Source: CAZWZG01 sp964638245
GTDB lineage: Bacteria > Pseudomonadota > Alphaproteobacteria > Rhodobacterales > Rhodobacteraceae
Assembly: GCA_964638245.1 (NCBI GenBank)
Contig: CAZWZG010000059.1
Coordinates: forward strand, 1-16,854
Length of the DNA stretch: 16,854 nucleotides
Direction: 5' to 3'
The first letter of the stretch is position 1, and every line of letters starts with the position of its first letter. The translations under genes and the position numbers were made by a program. The notes beneath the pieces were generated by a model. The model was not told the origin of the DNA, searched no databases, and worked only from the letters and a program-made list of their open reading frames with translations. This document shows positions 7,568 to 15,704 of this stretch, piece after piece.

Positions 7568-8482
7568 TCATTCAACGGGCTCCGAGAACTGGTCCTGCGG
7601 GGTTGTGAGACGAATGTATTGCATGAACTGGCGCGCGCGTTGGGTGGGTGGGCGACCAGTGGGCAGCACAAAGCAGGTGTCATAGACAATCGTGGCATCA
7701 AAGGGCCGGACCTCGACGCCTTCGAGCCCGGAGGCCAATAGAGGAAACGGGTTGATTAGGGTCACACCCAAGCCTTCGCGCACCAATTCAAGTGCCGCCA
7801 TGTTCGTCGCAGTTTCGGCTACCTGATGCGGACGCGTTCCGGTTCGCGTGAAAATCTGTTCGGTCTTTGCGCGCGTTCCCAATCGTCTCAGAAAATCGAT
7901 GAAGGCAACGCCGTCGAGGTCTTCTGGCGCGATCCTCTTCTTGGCAGAAAGCGGATGCCCGACCGGCATCGCACACACAACGTGACTTCTCCTCCAGGGC
8001 ACCAGATTGACGCCGGACCTTTTGATCATGGCGCTGGTCAGCCCGAGGTCATAGCGAAGATCAAGGATGCCTGAGATCAGCACATCGGTCGCCTGAATAT
8101 CCAACTGCAGCCGTTGGCCCGGGTTGGCTTTGATAAAGCTTGCGACCCGGGAAATCACGAAGTGATGCGCAAGCGTCGACGGAACAATCAGCCGAAGCGG
8201 TTCGTCCTCTGGCACAGCCCAGTCGTTGCCTTCGATCTGGGCCAGCGTCTCAAATAGCGGGTCGAGCTTCTCATTGAGCCTCAATGCCTCGTCGGTGGGT
8301 TCGATGCGCCCCGAGCGTCGCACAAATAATGTGCGTCCCACGCGCGACTCAAGCTGGGTCAAAGCGCGACTGACTGCCGATTGGGACACGCCAAGCCGCC
8401 GCGCCGCGCCAATCGTCGTTCCCGTTGTCACAACGGCACGCAGCGATTCCAGCTCGCGTAGACGGTGTCGGTGTTCAGTCAT
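7568..8482 (-). CDS. LysR-family transcriptional regulator
   Basis: DNA-binding regulator that probably controls the divergent transporter/hydrolase operon. 304 residues, normal for the family. The winged helix-turn-helix is at about residues 7-65, with GAARRLGVSQSAVSRALTQLE as the recognition region; the effector domain (about 93-300) has the two-lobed substrate-binding fold, e.g. LRLIVPSTLAHHFV and LVREGLGVTLINPFPLL. The frame is open to 8518, but the ATG at 8480-8482 has AAAGG eight bases upstream, while the earlier ATG has AAAGG directly abutting it. It sits head to head with the binding-protein gene across 177 bp, the classic arrangement for a LysR regulator and its target. The inducer is unknown, presumably the imported compound or a breakdown product. 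Confidence 0.92.
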   Translation of the reverse strand: MTEHRHRLRELESLRAVVTTGTTIGAARRLGVSQSAVSRALTQLESRVGRTLFVRRSGRIEPTDEALRLNEKLDPLFETLAQIEGNDWAVPEDEPLRLIVPSTLAHHFVISRVASFIKANPGQRLQLDIQATDVLISGILDLRYDLGLTSAMIKRSGVNLVPWRRSHVVCAMPVGHPLSAKKRIAPEDLDGVAFIDFLRRLGTRAKTEQIFTRTGTRPHQVAETATNMAALELVREGLGVTLINPFPLLASGLEGVEVRPFDATIVYDTCFVLPTGRPPTQRARQFMQYIRLTTPQDQFSEPVE

Positions 8483-8536
8483 TGCGCAAACCTTTCGCCC
8501 CTTCCTCGGGAAATCCATCCTTTAATTTGAATTGGC

Positions 8537-8554
8537 CTATGCAGAAAAACATAG
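8537..8554. promoter_or_regulatory. Candidate LysR-regulator operator (CTATG-N8-CATAG)
   Basis: Perfect 5-bp inverted repeat, loosely extended by AATT on both sides (8529-8532 and 8555-8558). It is centred about 10 bp upstream of the proposed -35 box, near -54 of the expected start site, which is where LysR-type activators often bind. The symmetry-related T and A are 10 or 14 bases apart rather than the textbook T-N11-A, so the call is tentative. Confidence 0.45.
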
Positions 8555-8563
8555 AATTGAGTG

Positions 8564-8592
8564 TTGGCAATGATTTTCGTGGTAGCTAGCAT
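8564..8592 (+). promoter_or_regulatory. Candidate sigma-70 promoter of the transporter/hydrolase operon
   Basis: TTGGCA (8564-8569), a 17-bp spacer and TAGCAT (8587-8592). The -35 matches 5 of 6 consensus bases and the -10 matches 4 of 6, with ideal spacing. Transcription would begin near 8599, leaving a leader of about 60 bases before the ATG at 8660; GGGAG at 8648-8652 is the ribosome-binding site. Confidence 0.5.
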
Positions 8593-8659
8593 TTCCGGAT
8601 GGAGCACAGCCGGACAGGGATTCGGTTACATAAGTGCCAAACGAACAGGGAGTTATTGA

Positions 8660-10243
8660 ATGAGGAAACTCACAACCGCGACAGCGGTCGCTGCGAGTAT
8701 TCTGGCGCTTGGCGTCACCGCAGCATCCGCTGAGAAGCTCGTTATCGGACTTGCGTCTGAACCAACATCGCTTGACCCGCATTTTCACAACCTCGGGCCC
8801 AACAACGCCATGTCGCGTCACATCTATGACCGGCTGATCAATCAGGACGAAAAGCAGCGGCTATTGCCGGGTCTTGCTGTTTCTTGGGAACCGATCGACG
8901 ACCTGACATGGGAATTCAAGCTGCGCGAAGGCGTGACGTTCCATGATGGCAGTGCGTTCAATGCAGACGACGTGGTTTGCACGGTCGAGCGTGCACCGAA
9001 TGTGCCGAATTCGCCGGCAAGCTTTGGCACGTATCTCAAAGGGAAAACCGCGGTCAAGATTGACGACTACACCGTGCATTTCGTTACCGAAGAGCCTTAT
9101 CCGTTGATGGGCAACGACATTTCCACGGTTCCAATCATCTCGAACGAGCATGGATGTAATGCCGCGACCGAGGACTTCAACCAAGGCACGGCATCGGTCG
9201 GCACCGGCCCGTTCGTCTTTGAAAGCTACACGCCGGGTGAGTCGATCGTCGTCACACGCAACGAAGACTACTGGGGCGACAAGCCGGTCTGGACCGAGGT
9301 GGAATTCCGCCCGATCACGTCCGGCCCATCGCGTGTGGCCGCGCTGCTTGCCGGTGACGTGGATATGATCTCGGGCGTGCCCACGACCGATATCACGACA
9401 CTGGAAGGCAACGACGAGATCCAGTTGAGCCAAGGCGTGTCGAACCGCGTCATCTATCTGCACATGGACCAGTTCCGCGAGGACTCGCCCTTTGTAACGG
9501 CAAAAGACGGCAGCCCGATCAAGAACCCGCTGATGGACGTGCGCGTCCGTAAGGCGATCAGCATGGCGATCAACCGCGATGCCATCGTGGATCGTGTGAT
9601 GGAAGGCGTCGCAATTCCTGCCGGTCAGCTTCTGCCTGAAGGGTTCTTTGGGGTCTCCGACAACCTTGATGTCGTGGAATACGACCCTGAGGGCGCGAAG
9701 GCGCTTCTTGCCGAGGCTGGCTACGCGGATGGCTTTGCCATGACGATCCATGGCCCGAATGACCGCTACATCAATGACGCGAAAATTGCCGAGGCAATTG
9801 CCCAAATGCTGACGCGTATTGGCATCACAACAGCTGTCGAGACGATGCCACGTTCGGTCTATTTCGGTCGCGCATCGCGTGGTAGCCCGGACGGCCTGCC
9901 CGAGTTCAGCTTCATCCTTGTTGGCTGGGGTGCAGGTTCAGGCGAAGCATCGAGCCCGCTCAAGTCGCTGATCCACACCCATGATCCGGATCGCGGTTTC
10001 GGGGCATCAAACCGGGGTCGCCATTCCGATCCAGAGACCGATGCCTTGATCGAGGAAGCCCTTCGTACCGTTAACGACGAAAGACGGCAGGAGCTTCTGG
10101 CCGCCGCGACAGAGCGCGCAATCGAAAACGTTGCGATTATTCCGACCCATTTCCAGGTGAACACCTGGGCCGCAAAGGCAGGTCTTCGCTACGTCGCGCG
10201 TACGGACGAGTACACGCTCGCTATCGGTGTCGTGAAAGACTGA
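8660..10243 (+). CDS. Family 5 extracellular substrate-binding protein (Dpp/Gsi type)
   Basis: Periplasmic binding protein that captures a peptide-like or other polar solute for the permeases encoded next. 527 residues, normal for family 5. A clear Sec signal peptide (basic start MRK, hydrophobic core about 7-20) is probably cleaved after ASA at 22-24. Mature-protein hallmarks: GLASEPTSLDPHFHN near the N-terminus, WEFKLREGVTFHDGSAFNADD at about 89-109, GTGPFVFESYTPGE, and DVRVRKAISMAINRDAIV (about 294-311). The signal peptide does not contain a lipobox cysteine, so the protein is free rather than lipid-anchored. First gene of the operon, with GGGAG 7 bases before the ATG. Family membership is firm; the ligand cannot be read from sequence, since family 5 proteins bind di- and oligopeptides, glutathione, opines, nickel chelates and sugars. 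Confidence 0.93.
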   Translation: MRKLTTATAVAASILALGVTAASAEKLVIGLASEPTSLDPHFHNLGPNNAMSRHIYDRLINQDEKQRLLPGLAVSWEPIDDLTWEFKLREGVTFHDGSAFNADDVVCTVERAPNVPNSPASFGTYLKGKTAVKIDDYTVHFVTEEPYPLMGNDISTVPIISNEHGCNAATEDFNQGTASVGTGPFVFESYTPGESIVVTRNEDYWGDKPVWTEVEFRPITSGPSRVAALLAGDVDMISGVPTTDITTLEGNDEIQLSQGVSNRVIYLHMDQFREDSPFVTAKDGSPIKNPLMDVRVRKAISMAINRDAIVDRVMEGVAIPAGQLLPEGFFGVSDNLDVVEYDPEGAKALLAEAGYADGFAMTIHGPNDRYINDAKIAEAIAQMLTRIGITTAVETMPRSVYFGRASRGSPDGLPEFSFILVGWGAGSGEASSPLKSLIHTHDPDRGFGASNRGRHSDPETDALIEEALRTVNDERRQELLAAATERAIENVAIIPTHFQVNTWAAKAGLRYVARTDEYTLAIGVVKD

Positions 10244-10252
10244 TGCCACCCG

Positions 10253-10279
10253 TGCCGGGCCGCATGACGTGGCCCGGCA
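10253..10279 (+). terminator. Strong stem-loop between binding protein and permease genes
   Basis: Perfect 9-bp GC-rich stem (TGCCGGGCC / GGCCCGGCA) with a 9-nt loop, 9 bp after the binding-protein stop and 24 bp before the permease ATG. No U tract follows, so it is more likely an mRNA-stabilising or attenuating structure than a full terminator. Such a structure would allow much more binding protein than membrane subunits to be made. Confidence 0.55.
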
Positions 10280-10303
10280 TCCACCTCTTCGGGGCGCTTT
10301 CCC

Positions 10304-11281
10304 ATGACCGTTTTCGTGATACGCCGATTGCTTCAGGCGCTTCTCGTCGTGTTCCTGATGTCCGTGATCGTCTTTTTTGGCGTCAACATCGTCGGCGATC
10401 CGGTTTACATGCTGGTCAGCCCCGACGCCGATCAAGCTGACATTCAAGCCACCATCGAAAGGCTTGGCCTCGACCGCCCGATCATCGAACAATACATGCT
10501 GTTCCTCAAAGGGGCGGCGCAAGGCGACCTCGGGCGCAGCTTCATTTTCGGGGAACCCGCGCTCAAGCTGATCCTGCACCACATGCCTGCGACGATGGAA
10601 CTGGCCTTCACTGCCCTTTTTCTGGCCATCGCGATCGGCATCCCGCTGGGCCTCTACGCCGGGCTTTATCCAGACAGCAAAGTCTCCAAAGGGATCATGG
10701 CGACCTCAATTCTCGGGTTTTCGCTTCCGACGTTCTGGGTTGGGTTGATGCTGATCATCCTTTTCGCAGTTGAACTTGGCTGGGTTCCCGCCACAGGACG
10801 CGGTGATCTTGGGTCGTTCCTTGGGATCCAAAGCAGCCTCTTCACCGCCGACGGGTTGAGCCACATCTTCCTGCCTGCCCTCAATCTGGCGCTCCTGAAG
10901 ATCTCGCTGGCCATCCGCCTGACCCGCGCTGGTGTGCGCGAGGCTATGGGCCAGGACTACGTGAAATACGCGCGCGCCAAGGGGCTTTCGACCAACCGGA
11001 TCATCTTCGTGCATGTCATGAAGAACATCATGATCCCGGTCGTCACAGTGATGGGGCTGGAATTCGGAAGCCTGATCGGTTTCTCGGTCGTGACTGAGAC
11101 AATCTTTGCCTGGCCCGGCATGGGCAAGCTTTTGATCGATGCGATCCTGCAACTCGATCGGCCTGTCGTCGTGGCGTACCTGATGATTATCGTGCTGTTC
11201 TTTGTCCTGATCAATCTGATCGTGGACATCCTTTATTCGCTGCTGGACCCACGGGTTCGCCTTCAGGATCAGGGCGCATGA
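10304..11281 (+). CDS. Dipeptide-type ABC transporter permease (DppB/GsiC-like)
   Basis: First inner-membrane subunit of the importer. 325 residues, typical for DppB-type permeases. It starts with FVIRRLLQALLVVFLMSVIVFF, a membrane segment with the positive-inside RR motif; further segments lie at about 100-122, 134-160, 190-208, 240-262 and 285-312. The EAA-like loop that docks the ATPases is YVKYARAKGLSTNRIIFVHV at about 222-241, and the protein ends with YSLLDPRVR, a standard close for this family. The region after the first helix (about 30-70) is the periplasmic loop. It follows the binding-protein gene after a stem-loop, and its TGA overlaps the next gene's ATG as ATGA (11278-11281). Confidence 0.93.
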   Translation: MTVFVIRRLLQALLVVFLMSVIVFFGVNIVGDPVYMLVSPDADQADIQATIERLGLDRPIIEQYMLFLKGAAQGDLGRSFIFGEPALKLILHHMPATMELAFTALFLAIAIGIPLGLYAGLYPDSKVSKGIMATSILGFSLPTFWVGLMLIILFAVELGWVPATGRGDLGSFLGIQSSLFTADGLSHIFLPALNLALLKISLAIRLTRAGVREAMGQDYVKYARAKGLSTNRIIFVHVMKNIMIPVVTVMGLEFGSLIGFSVVTETIFAWPGMGKLLIDAILQLDRPVVVAYLMIIVLFFVLINLIVDILYSLLDPRVRLQDQGA

Positions 11282-12198
11282 CCGATATTTCAGCACCCCT
11301 CGCACCCGCGGACGTTCCCACAAAGGTCGAGACACCTTTCCAGCGGTTCCGGGCCGAATTCTTCGAAGGCAAGATCGCGACGGTCGCCCTTTTCGTCCTC
11401 GGCATCATCGTCCTGCTGGCCATCCTCGCGCCGTGGATCACGCCGCAGAACCCATATGACCTCGCTCAGGTCGACGTGCTTGATGGCCGCCTTCCCCCGG
11501 GATCCGAAGCGTTCACGGGGTATACCATGTGGCTTGGCTCTGACGGAGCGGGTCGCGATCTGTACTCCGCCATACTCTATGGATTGCGCATTTCGCTGAC
11601 GGTCGGGCTGGCGTCCGGTGTCATCGCGCTTTTGATCGGTATGGCGATCGGTCTGGTCGCAGCCTATGCAGGCGGGCGGATCGAAGCGATCATCATGCGC
11701 ATCGTTGATCTGCAGTTGTCATTCCCGGCCTCCTTGGTCGCGCTGATGCTGGTTGCAGCGCTTGGCAAGGGCGTCGACAAGATCATCCTGGCGCTGGTGG
11801 TGGCGCAATGGGCCTATTACGCGCGAACCGTGCGCGCCACAGCACTGGTCGAACGCAACAAGGAATACGTCGAGGCCGCGCAATGTCTTGGCCTGTCGCG
11901 AGCAAGGATCGTGTTCCGACATATCCTGCCCAATTGCATGGCCCCCCTAATCGTCGTTGGAACGGTGCAGACGGCAAGTGCCATTTCGCTCGAGGCCACA
12001 CTGTCTTTCCTCGGTGTCGGGCTGCCGCAAACAGAACCAAGCCTTGGCGTGCTGATCGCGAACGGCTTTGAGTACATGCTGTCCGGGCGATACTGGATAT
12101 CGATGTTCCCGGGCCTCGCCCTTCTGATCACGGTGGTGTCGATCAACCTTGTGGGCGACCACCTGCGAGATGTCCTGAACCCGAGGTTGAAGAAATGA
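11278..12198 (+). CDS. Dipeptide-type ABC transporter permease (DppC/GsiD-like)
   Basis: Second inner-membrane subunit, pairing with the preceding permease. 306 residues, normal. A Pro/Ala-rich cytosolic N-terminus (1-35) precedes the first helix (about 36-56); then comes the family-typical WLGSDGAGRDLYSAILYGLRISL (about 85-107). The ATPase-docking EAA loop is YVEAAQCLGLSRARIVFRHI (about 196-215) and ATLSFLGVGLPQTEPSLG (about 240-257) is the conserved permease motif. It ends HLRDVLNPRLKK, normal for DppC. The four-base ATGA overlaps at both ends show translational coupling with the flanking genes. Confidence 0.93.
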   Translation: MTDISAPLAPADVPTKVETPFQRFRAEFFEGKIATVALFVLGIIVLLAILAPWITPQNPYDLAQVDVLDGRLPPGSEAFTGYTMWLGSDGAGRDLYSAILYGLRISLTVGLASGVIALLIGMAIGLVAAYAGGRIEAIIMRIVDLQLSFPASLVALMLVAALGKGVDKIILALVVAQWAYYARTVRATALVERNKEYVEAAQCLGLSRARIVFRHILPNCMAPLIVVGTVQTASAISLEATLSFLGVGLPQTEPSLGVLIANGFEYMLSGRYWISMFPGLALLITVVSINLVGDHLRDVLNPRLKK

Positions 12199-13172
12199 GC
12201 GCGGTTCTCAAGGTCAGCCGACTGAAGACGCATTTCTTTACCCGTGGCGGGGTCGTCAAAGCGGTCGATGGCGTCGATTTCGAAGTTGGGCGTGGCGAGA
12301 TCATGGGACTCGTCGGCGAGTCCGGGTCAGGTAAGTCGATCACCGGGTTCTCGATCCTTGGTTTGATCGATCCCCCGGGTCGGATTGTCGAGGGATCCAT
12401 CAAGTTCAATGGCGACGAGATTGCCAACGCACCACAAGAGCAACTTGCCAAACTGCGCGGCAACCGGATTTCGATGATCTTTCAGGATCCGATGATGACG
12501 CTGAACCCGGTCTTGCGCGTCGACACGCAGATGATCGAGGCGATCCTTGCCCATGAAAAAGTCGACCACCGCGTGGCGTGGGAACGTAGCCGCGAAGCGT
12601 TGGGGCTGGTCGGCATCCCCTCGCCCGAGGAACGCCTGCGCGCTTACCCACATCAGTTGTCGGGTGGCATGCGTCAGCGCGTTGCCATCGCGACGGCCTT
12701 CCTGAACAAGCCCGACCTGATCATCGCGGACGAGCCGACAACTGCGCTCGATGTCACGATCCAGGCCCAGATCATTTACGAGGCGCAAAAGCTGACCAAG
12801 CAGACAGGCACAGCGATGATCTGGATCACCCACGACCTTGCGGTCGTTGCGGGTCTCGCAGATCGGATTTCGGTCATGTACGCGGGCCGTATCGTGGAAC
12901 AGGGCGACACCGATGATGTGATCGACCGACCACTGCATCCCTATACCGTCGGCCTTCTGGGATCTGTGCCCAGCGCCAACAAGCGCGGCGAACGCCTGTT
13001 TCAGATCGAAGGCATGGCCCCCAACATGCTGGCCCTGCCCAAGGGATGCACCTTCGGGCCACGTTGCCATGCGCGAACCGAAGCCTGCATCGCTGAACCG
13101 GGCGTCGAGGACGTCTCGAACCGCCGCCTGCGCTGTTTCAATCCGCAAGGCCTCTCGGAGGTGGCGCAATGA
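12195..13172 (+). CDS. Dipeptide-type ABC transporter ATPase (DppD-like)
   Basis: Cytosolic ATPase that powers the importer together with the next gene's product. 325 residues. Walker A GESGSGKS (41-48), Q-loop Q97 (MIFQDP), signature LSGGMRQR (155-162), Walker B LIIADE (175-180) with the following D-loop TALD, and switch His H213 (WITHDL) are all intact. The C-terminal extension typical of oligopeptide ATPases carries four cysteines (C285, C291, C298, C314) in the CTFGPRC arrangement; this spacing has been linked to an iron-sulfur cluster in some Dpp-type ATPases, which is not proven here. Overlaps both neighbours by ATGA. Confidence 0.95.
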   Translation: MSAVLKVSRLKTHFFTRGGVVKAVDGVDFEVGRGEIMGLVGESGSGKSITGFSILGLIDPPGRIVEGSIKFNGDEIANAPQEQLAKLRGNRISMIFQDPMMTLNPVLRVDTQMIEAILAHEKVDHRVAWERSREALGLVGIPSPEERLRAYPHQLSGGMRQRVAIATAFLNKPDLIIADEPTTALDVTIQAQIIYEAQKLTKQTGTAMIWITHDLAVVAGLADRISVMYAGRIVEQGDTDDVIDRPLHPYTVGLLGSVPSANKRGERLFQIEGMAPNMLALPKGCTFGPRCHARTEACIAEPGVEDVSNRRLRCFNPQGLSEVAQ

Positions 13173-14173
13173 GCGATCCGCTTCTGGAAATCAGAAATGT
13201 CTCCAAACGCTTCACCAAGCGGCTGGATGTGGCAGGCAAGATCGCCCAACGCCTTGGCGCGGATATCCGCGAAGAAACCGTGCACGCCGTTGACGACGTG
13301 AGCCTTTCGATCCAACCGGGAGAGGTTTTGGGACTGGTGGGGGAATCCGGGTGTGGGAAGTCAACGCTAGGCCGCGTCGTTGCGGGCATTCACAAGGCAA
13401 GCGACGGCCAAATCTACTATCGCGGCAAGGATACGGCCACGATGAGTGCGGCGGAAAAGCGCGATGCAACACTGGCGATCCAGATGATCTTTCAGGATCC
13501 CTTCGCCAGCCTCAATCCCAGAATGCGGGTCGAGGATATCATCGGCGAAGCGCCACGGATGCACGGGCTGATCGATAAGGCGGAAATCTCGGACTACGTT
13601 GATGAAGTCATGCGGAAAGTCGGGCTCGATGCGTCGCTGAAGAAGCGTTACGCGCACCAGTTCTCCGGTGGCCAGCGGCAACGGATCGGCATTGCGCGTG
13701 CCTTGGCCGTGAAACCCAAATTTCTGGTCTGTGACGAGGCGATCGCCGCGCTGGACGTGTCTATTCAGGCGCAGGTCATCAACCTGTTCATGGACCTGCG
13801 TCAGGAGTTGGGCCTGACGTATCTGTTCATCAGCCACGACCTCAGCGTGGTCGAACACATCGCCGACCGCGTCGCGATCATGTATCTCGGGCGGATCGTT
13901 GAAACTGCCTCGACCGAGGAGATCTTCTCGGACCCTCGCCACCCGTACACCAAGGCGCTCTTGGCCGAAGCGCCGCGGCTCGACCAGCGACGTCGGGAGT
14001 TTCTGCCCATAAAGGGCGAAATTCCGTCACCGCTTGACCCGCCTCCGGGCTGCACGTTCCATCCGCGCTGCCCGCTGGCCATTGCCGAATGCAAGGCCAA
14101 CGTGCCGCCACTCAAGACCGGAAAAGCAGGGCGCGAGACGGCTTGCATTCTTGAACACGCCGAAACGGTCTGA
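13169..14173 (+). CDS. Dipeptide-type ABC transporter ATPase (DppF-like)
   Basis: Second ATPase subunit of the importer. 334 residues. Walker A GESGCGKS (58-65), Q109 (MIFQDP), signature FSGGQRQR (165-172), Walker B FLVCDE (185-190) and switch His H223 (FISHDL) are intact. Walker B is followed by AIAALD in place of the commoner PTSALD; Ala at that Pro position is normal for DppF proteins. An insert at about 20-35 (between the first strands) is usual in DppF/OppF. The C-terminal tail again has a CTFHPRC motif and two further cysteines, as in the DppD-like partner. It overlaps the preceding gene by ATGA and is followed 27 bp later by the M20 amidohydrolase gene. Confidence 0.95.
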   Translation: MSDPLLEIRNVSKRFTKRLDVAGKIAQRLGADIREETVHAVDDVSLSIQPGEVLGLVGESGCGKSTLGRVVAGIHKASDGQIYYRGKDTATMSAAEKRDATLAIQMIFQDPFASLNPRMRVEDIIGEAPRMHGLIDKAEISDYVDEVMRKVGLDASLKKRYAHQFSGGQRQRIGIARALAVKPKFLVCDEAIAALDVSIQAQVINLFMDLRQELGLTYLFISHDLSVVEHIADRVAIMYLGRIVETASTEEIFSDPRHPYTKALLAEAPRLDQRRREFLPIKGEIPSPLDPPPGCTFHPRCPLAIAECKANVPPLKTGKAGRETACILEHAETV

Positions 14174-14200
14174 AGGCCGTTTACGACTACGGAGCCTTCA

Positions 14201-15607
14201 ATGAAGAACGCAGACCCGATCTGGGATCATGTCGACCACCACCGTGAGGCGTTTATTGGTTTGTCGGACCGTGTCTTTGACACGCCCGAAACGCTTTACA
14301 AGGAGTTCAAATCGGTTTCCGAGCATAAGCGCATGCTCGAGGAACAGGGGTTTCGTATCACGGAAAACGTGGCTGGTATTCCGACCGCTGTCATTGGCGA
14401 GGCCGGCGAAGACGGACCGGTCATCGCGATACTTGGCGAATTTGACGCTCTGCCCTCTCTCAGCCAAGCCGCCGGTGTCGCCGAGCACAGCCCTCTTGAG
14501 GAAGGTGGGAATGGACATGGATGTGGTCATAACCTTCTGGGCGCGGCTGCGCTTTTGGCAGCCACGGCGGTCAAGGACTGGCTGGCCGAGAACGGGATCA
14601 AGGCGCGCGTTCGGTACTACGGCTGTCCAGCCGAAGAGGGCGGTGCGGCGAAAACCTACATGGTCCGCGAGGGGCTGTTCGATGACGTCGACGCCGCAAT
14701 ATCGTGGCATCCAGCGACGTTCACGGCCGTGAACGCGGCCCGCTCTTTGGCGAATACACGGATCGATTTCACCTTCAATGGCAAGGCCGCCCATGCCGCC
14801 GCCGCGCCCGAGCTTGGACGCTCGGCCCTCGATGCGATCGAGTTGATGAATGTCGGGGTGAACTACCTGCGCGAACACGTGCCCGATGGCGTCCGGATGC
14901 ACTATGCCTATCTTGACGCAGGCGGCGTCGCGCCCAACGTCGTGCAGTCGCACGCCACGGTGCGCCACCTTATCCGCGCCCGAACCCTGCCCGTCCTGCG
15001 CGACGTGGTGGAACGTGTGCGCAAGGTGGCTGAGGGGGCTGCGTTGATGACGGGAACAGAGGTGAGCGCCCGCGTCTTTTCAGGAGTATCGAACCTGCTC
15101 GGGAACCGTCCCCTTGAAGAAGCCATGCAAGCGGCACTGGAAAACCTGGGCCCCGTTCCGTTCGACGAAGATGACCGAACTTTTGCCCGGGAAATACAGA
15201 AGACGCTAACGCCGGGCGACATGGCGGCAACGTTCAAACGCATCGGGGCGGTACCCGAAAAGGGCCTAGCGCTGTGCGATTTCGTGGCGCCGCTGGATCG
15301 GCCACACCACGGCGGCGAAGGGTCGACCGATGTGGGCGATGTCAGCTGGGCCGTGCCAACGGTGCAGGCCCGCGTGGCCACCTGCGCCGTCGGCACGCCG
15401 TTCCATACTTGGCAAACCGTGGCACAGGGAAAGGCCCCTGCGGCGCACAAGGGCATGGTTTATGCTGCGAAGGTCATGGCGGCGACGGCCTGTCGGGTGT
15501 TGGAGGACCCGACCGTCGCGGCCGCGGCCAAGGCCACCCATCTCGCGCAGTTGAGCGAAACGCCCTACGTTTGTCCGATCCCGGACGATGTCGGCCCTCC
15601 CGTCTAG
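14201..15607 (+). CDS. M20 family amidohydrolase, AbgB-like (aminobenzoyl-glutamate utilization type)
   Basis: Cytosolic metal-dependent amidohydrolase; the nearest known relative is AbgB, part of the AbgAB enzyme that cleaves p-aminobenzoyl-glutamate. 468 residues, close to AbgB (about 480). Probable metal ligands C108 and H110 (GHGCGHNLLG), the E145-E146 pair (CPAEEGG), H170 (SWHP) and H402 (FHTWQ) are present; AbgB-type GEFDALPSLSQ lies at 79-89. The lid/dimerisation domain runs about 185-300, with GKAAHAAAAPELGRSALDA. The C-terminal YVCPIPDDV is also AbgB-like. The ATG has GGAG six bases upstream. No abgA partner is next to it, so it may act as a homodimer, and its real substrate may be any amide-linked acid the transporter brings in. 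Firm on family, open on substrate. Confidence 0.9.
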   Translation: MKNADPIWDHVDHHREAFIGLSDRVFDTPETLYKEFKSVSEHKRMLEEQGFRITENVAGIPTAVIGEAGEDGPVIAILGEFDALPSLSQAAGVAEHSPLEEGGNGHGCGHNLLGAAALLAATAVKDWLAENGIKARVRYYGCPAEEGGAAKTYMVREGLFDDVDAAISWHPATFTAVNAARSLANTRIDFTFNGKAAHAAAAPELGRSALDAIELMNVGVNYLREHVPDGVRMHYAYLDAGGVAPNVVQSHATVRHLIRARTLPVLRDVVERVRKVAEGAALMTGTEVSARVFSGVSNLLGNRPLEEAMQAALENLGPVPFDEDDRTFAREIQKTLTPGDMAATFKRIGAVPEKGLALCDFVAPLDRPHHGGEGSTDVGDVSWAVPTVQARVATCAVGTPFHTWQTVAQGKAPAAHKGMVYAAKVMAATACRVLEDPTVAAAAKATHLAQLSETPYVCPIPDDVGPPV

Positions 15608-15704
15608 GCAGATCGCTCGCGTTTCGGAGTTCTCCATTGCGGTCGACCACCGGGATCGCGCATCCTTGCTGTGTGGAGCGAGATCGACGGCCATGGGAGG
15701 GGCA

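Noticed and set aside
6000..7571. Long minus-strand open frame (about 520 codons) opposite the M81 gene
   Set aside because: It mirrors a high-GC coding gene, its product is rich in Arg/His with no recognisable domain, and the plus-strand M81 protein has full catalytic motifs.
8861..9805. Minus-strand open frame (about 314 codons) opposite the binding-protein gene
   Set aside because: Antisense shadow: low-complexity His/Arg/Val composition and no domain, over a clear family 5 binding protein.
12327..13169. Minus-strand open frame (about 280 codons) opposite the DppD-like ATPase gene
   Set aside because: Shadow of an ABC ATPase with all motifs intact on the plus strand.
14198..14968. Minus-strand open frame (about 256 codons) opposite the M20 gene
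   Set aside because: Shadow frame without recognisable motifs; the plus-strand M20 protein is convincing.
15588..15704. Upstream extension of the UxaA small-subunit frame overlapping the M20 stop
   Set aside because: The added residues do not resemble a SAF domain, and a strong GGGAGG site directly precedes the ATG at 15705.
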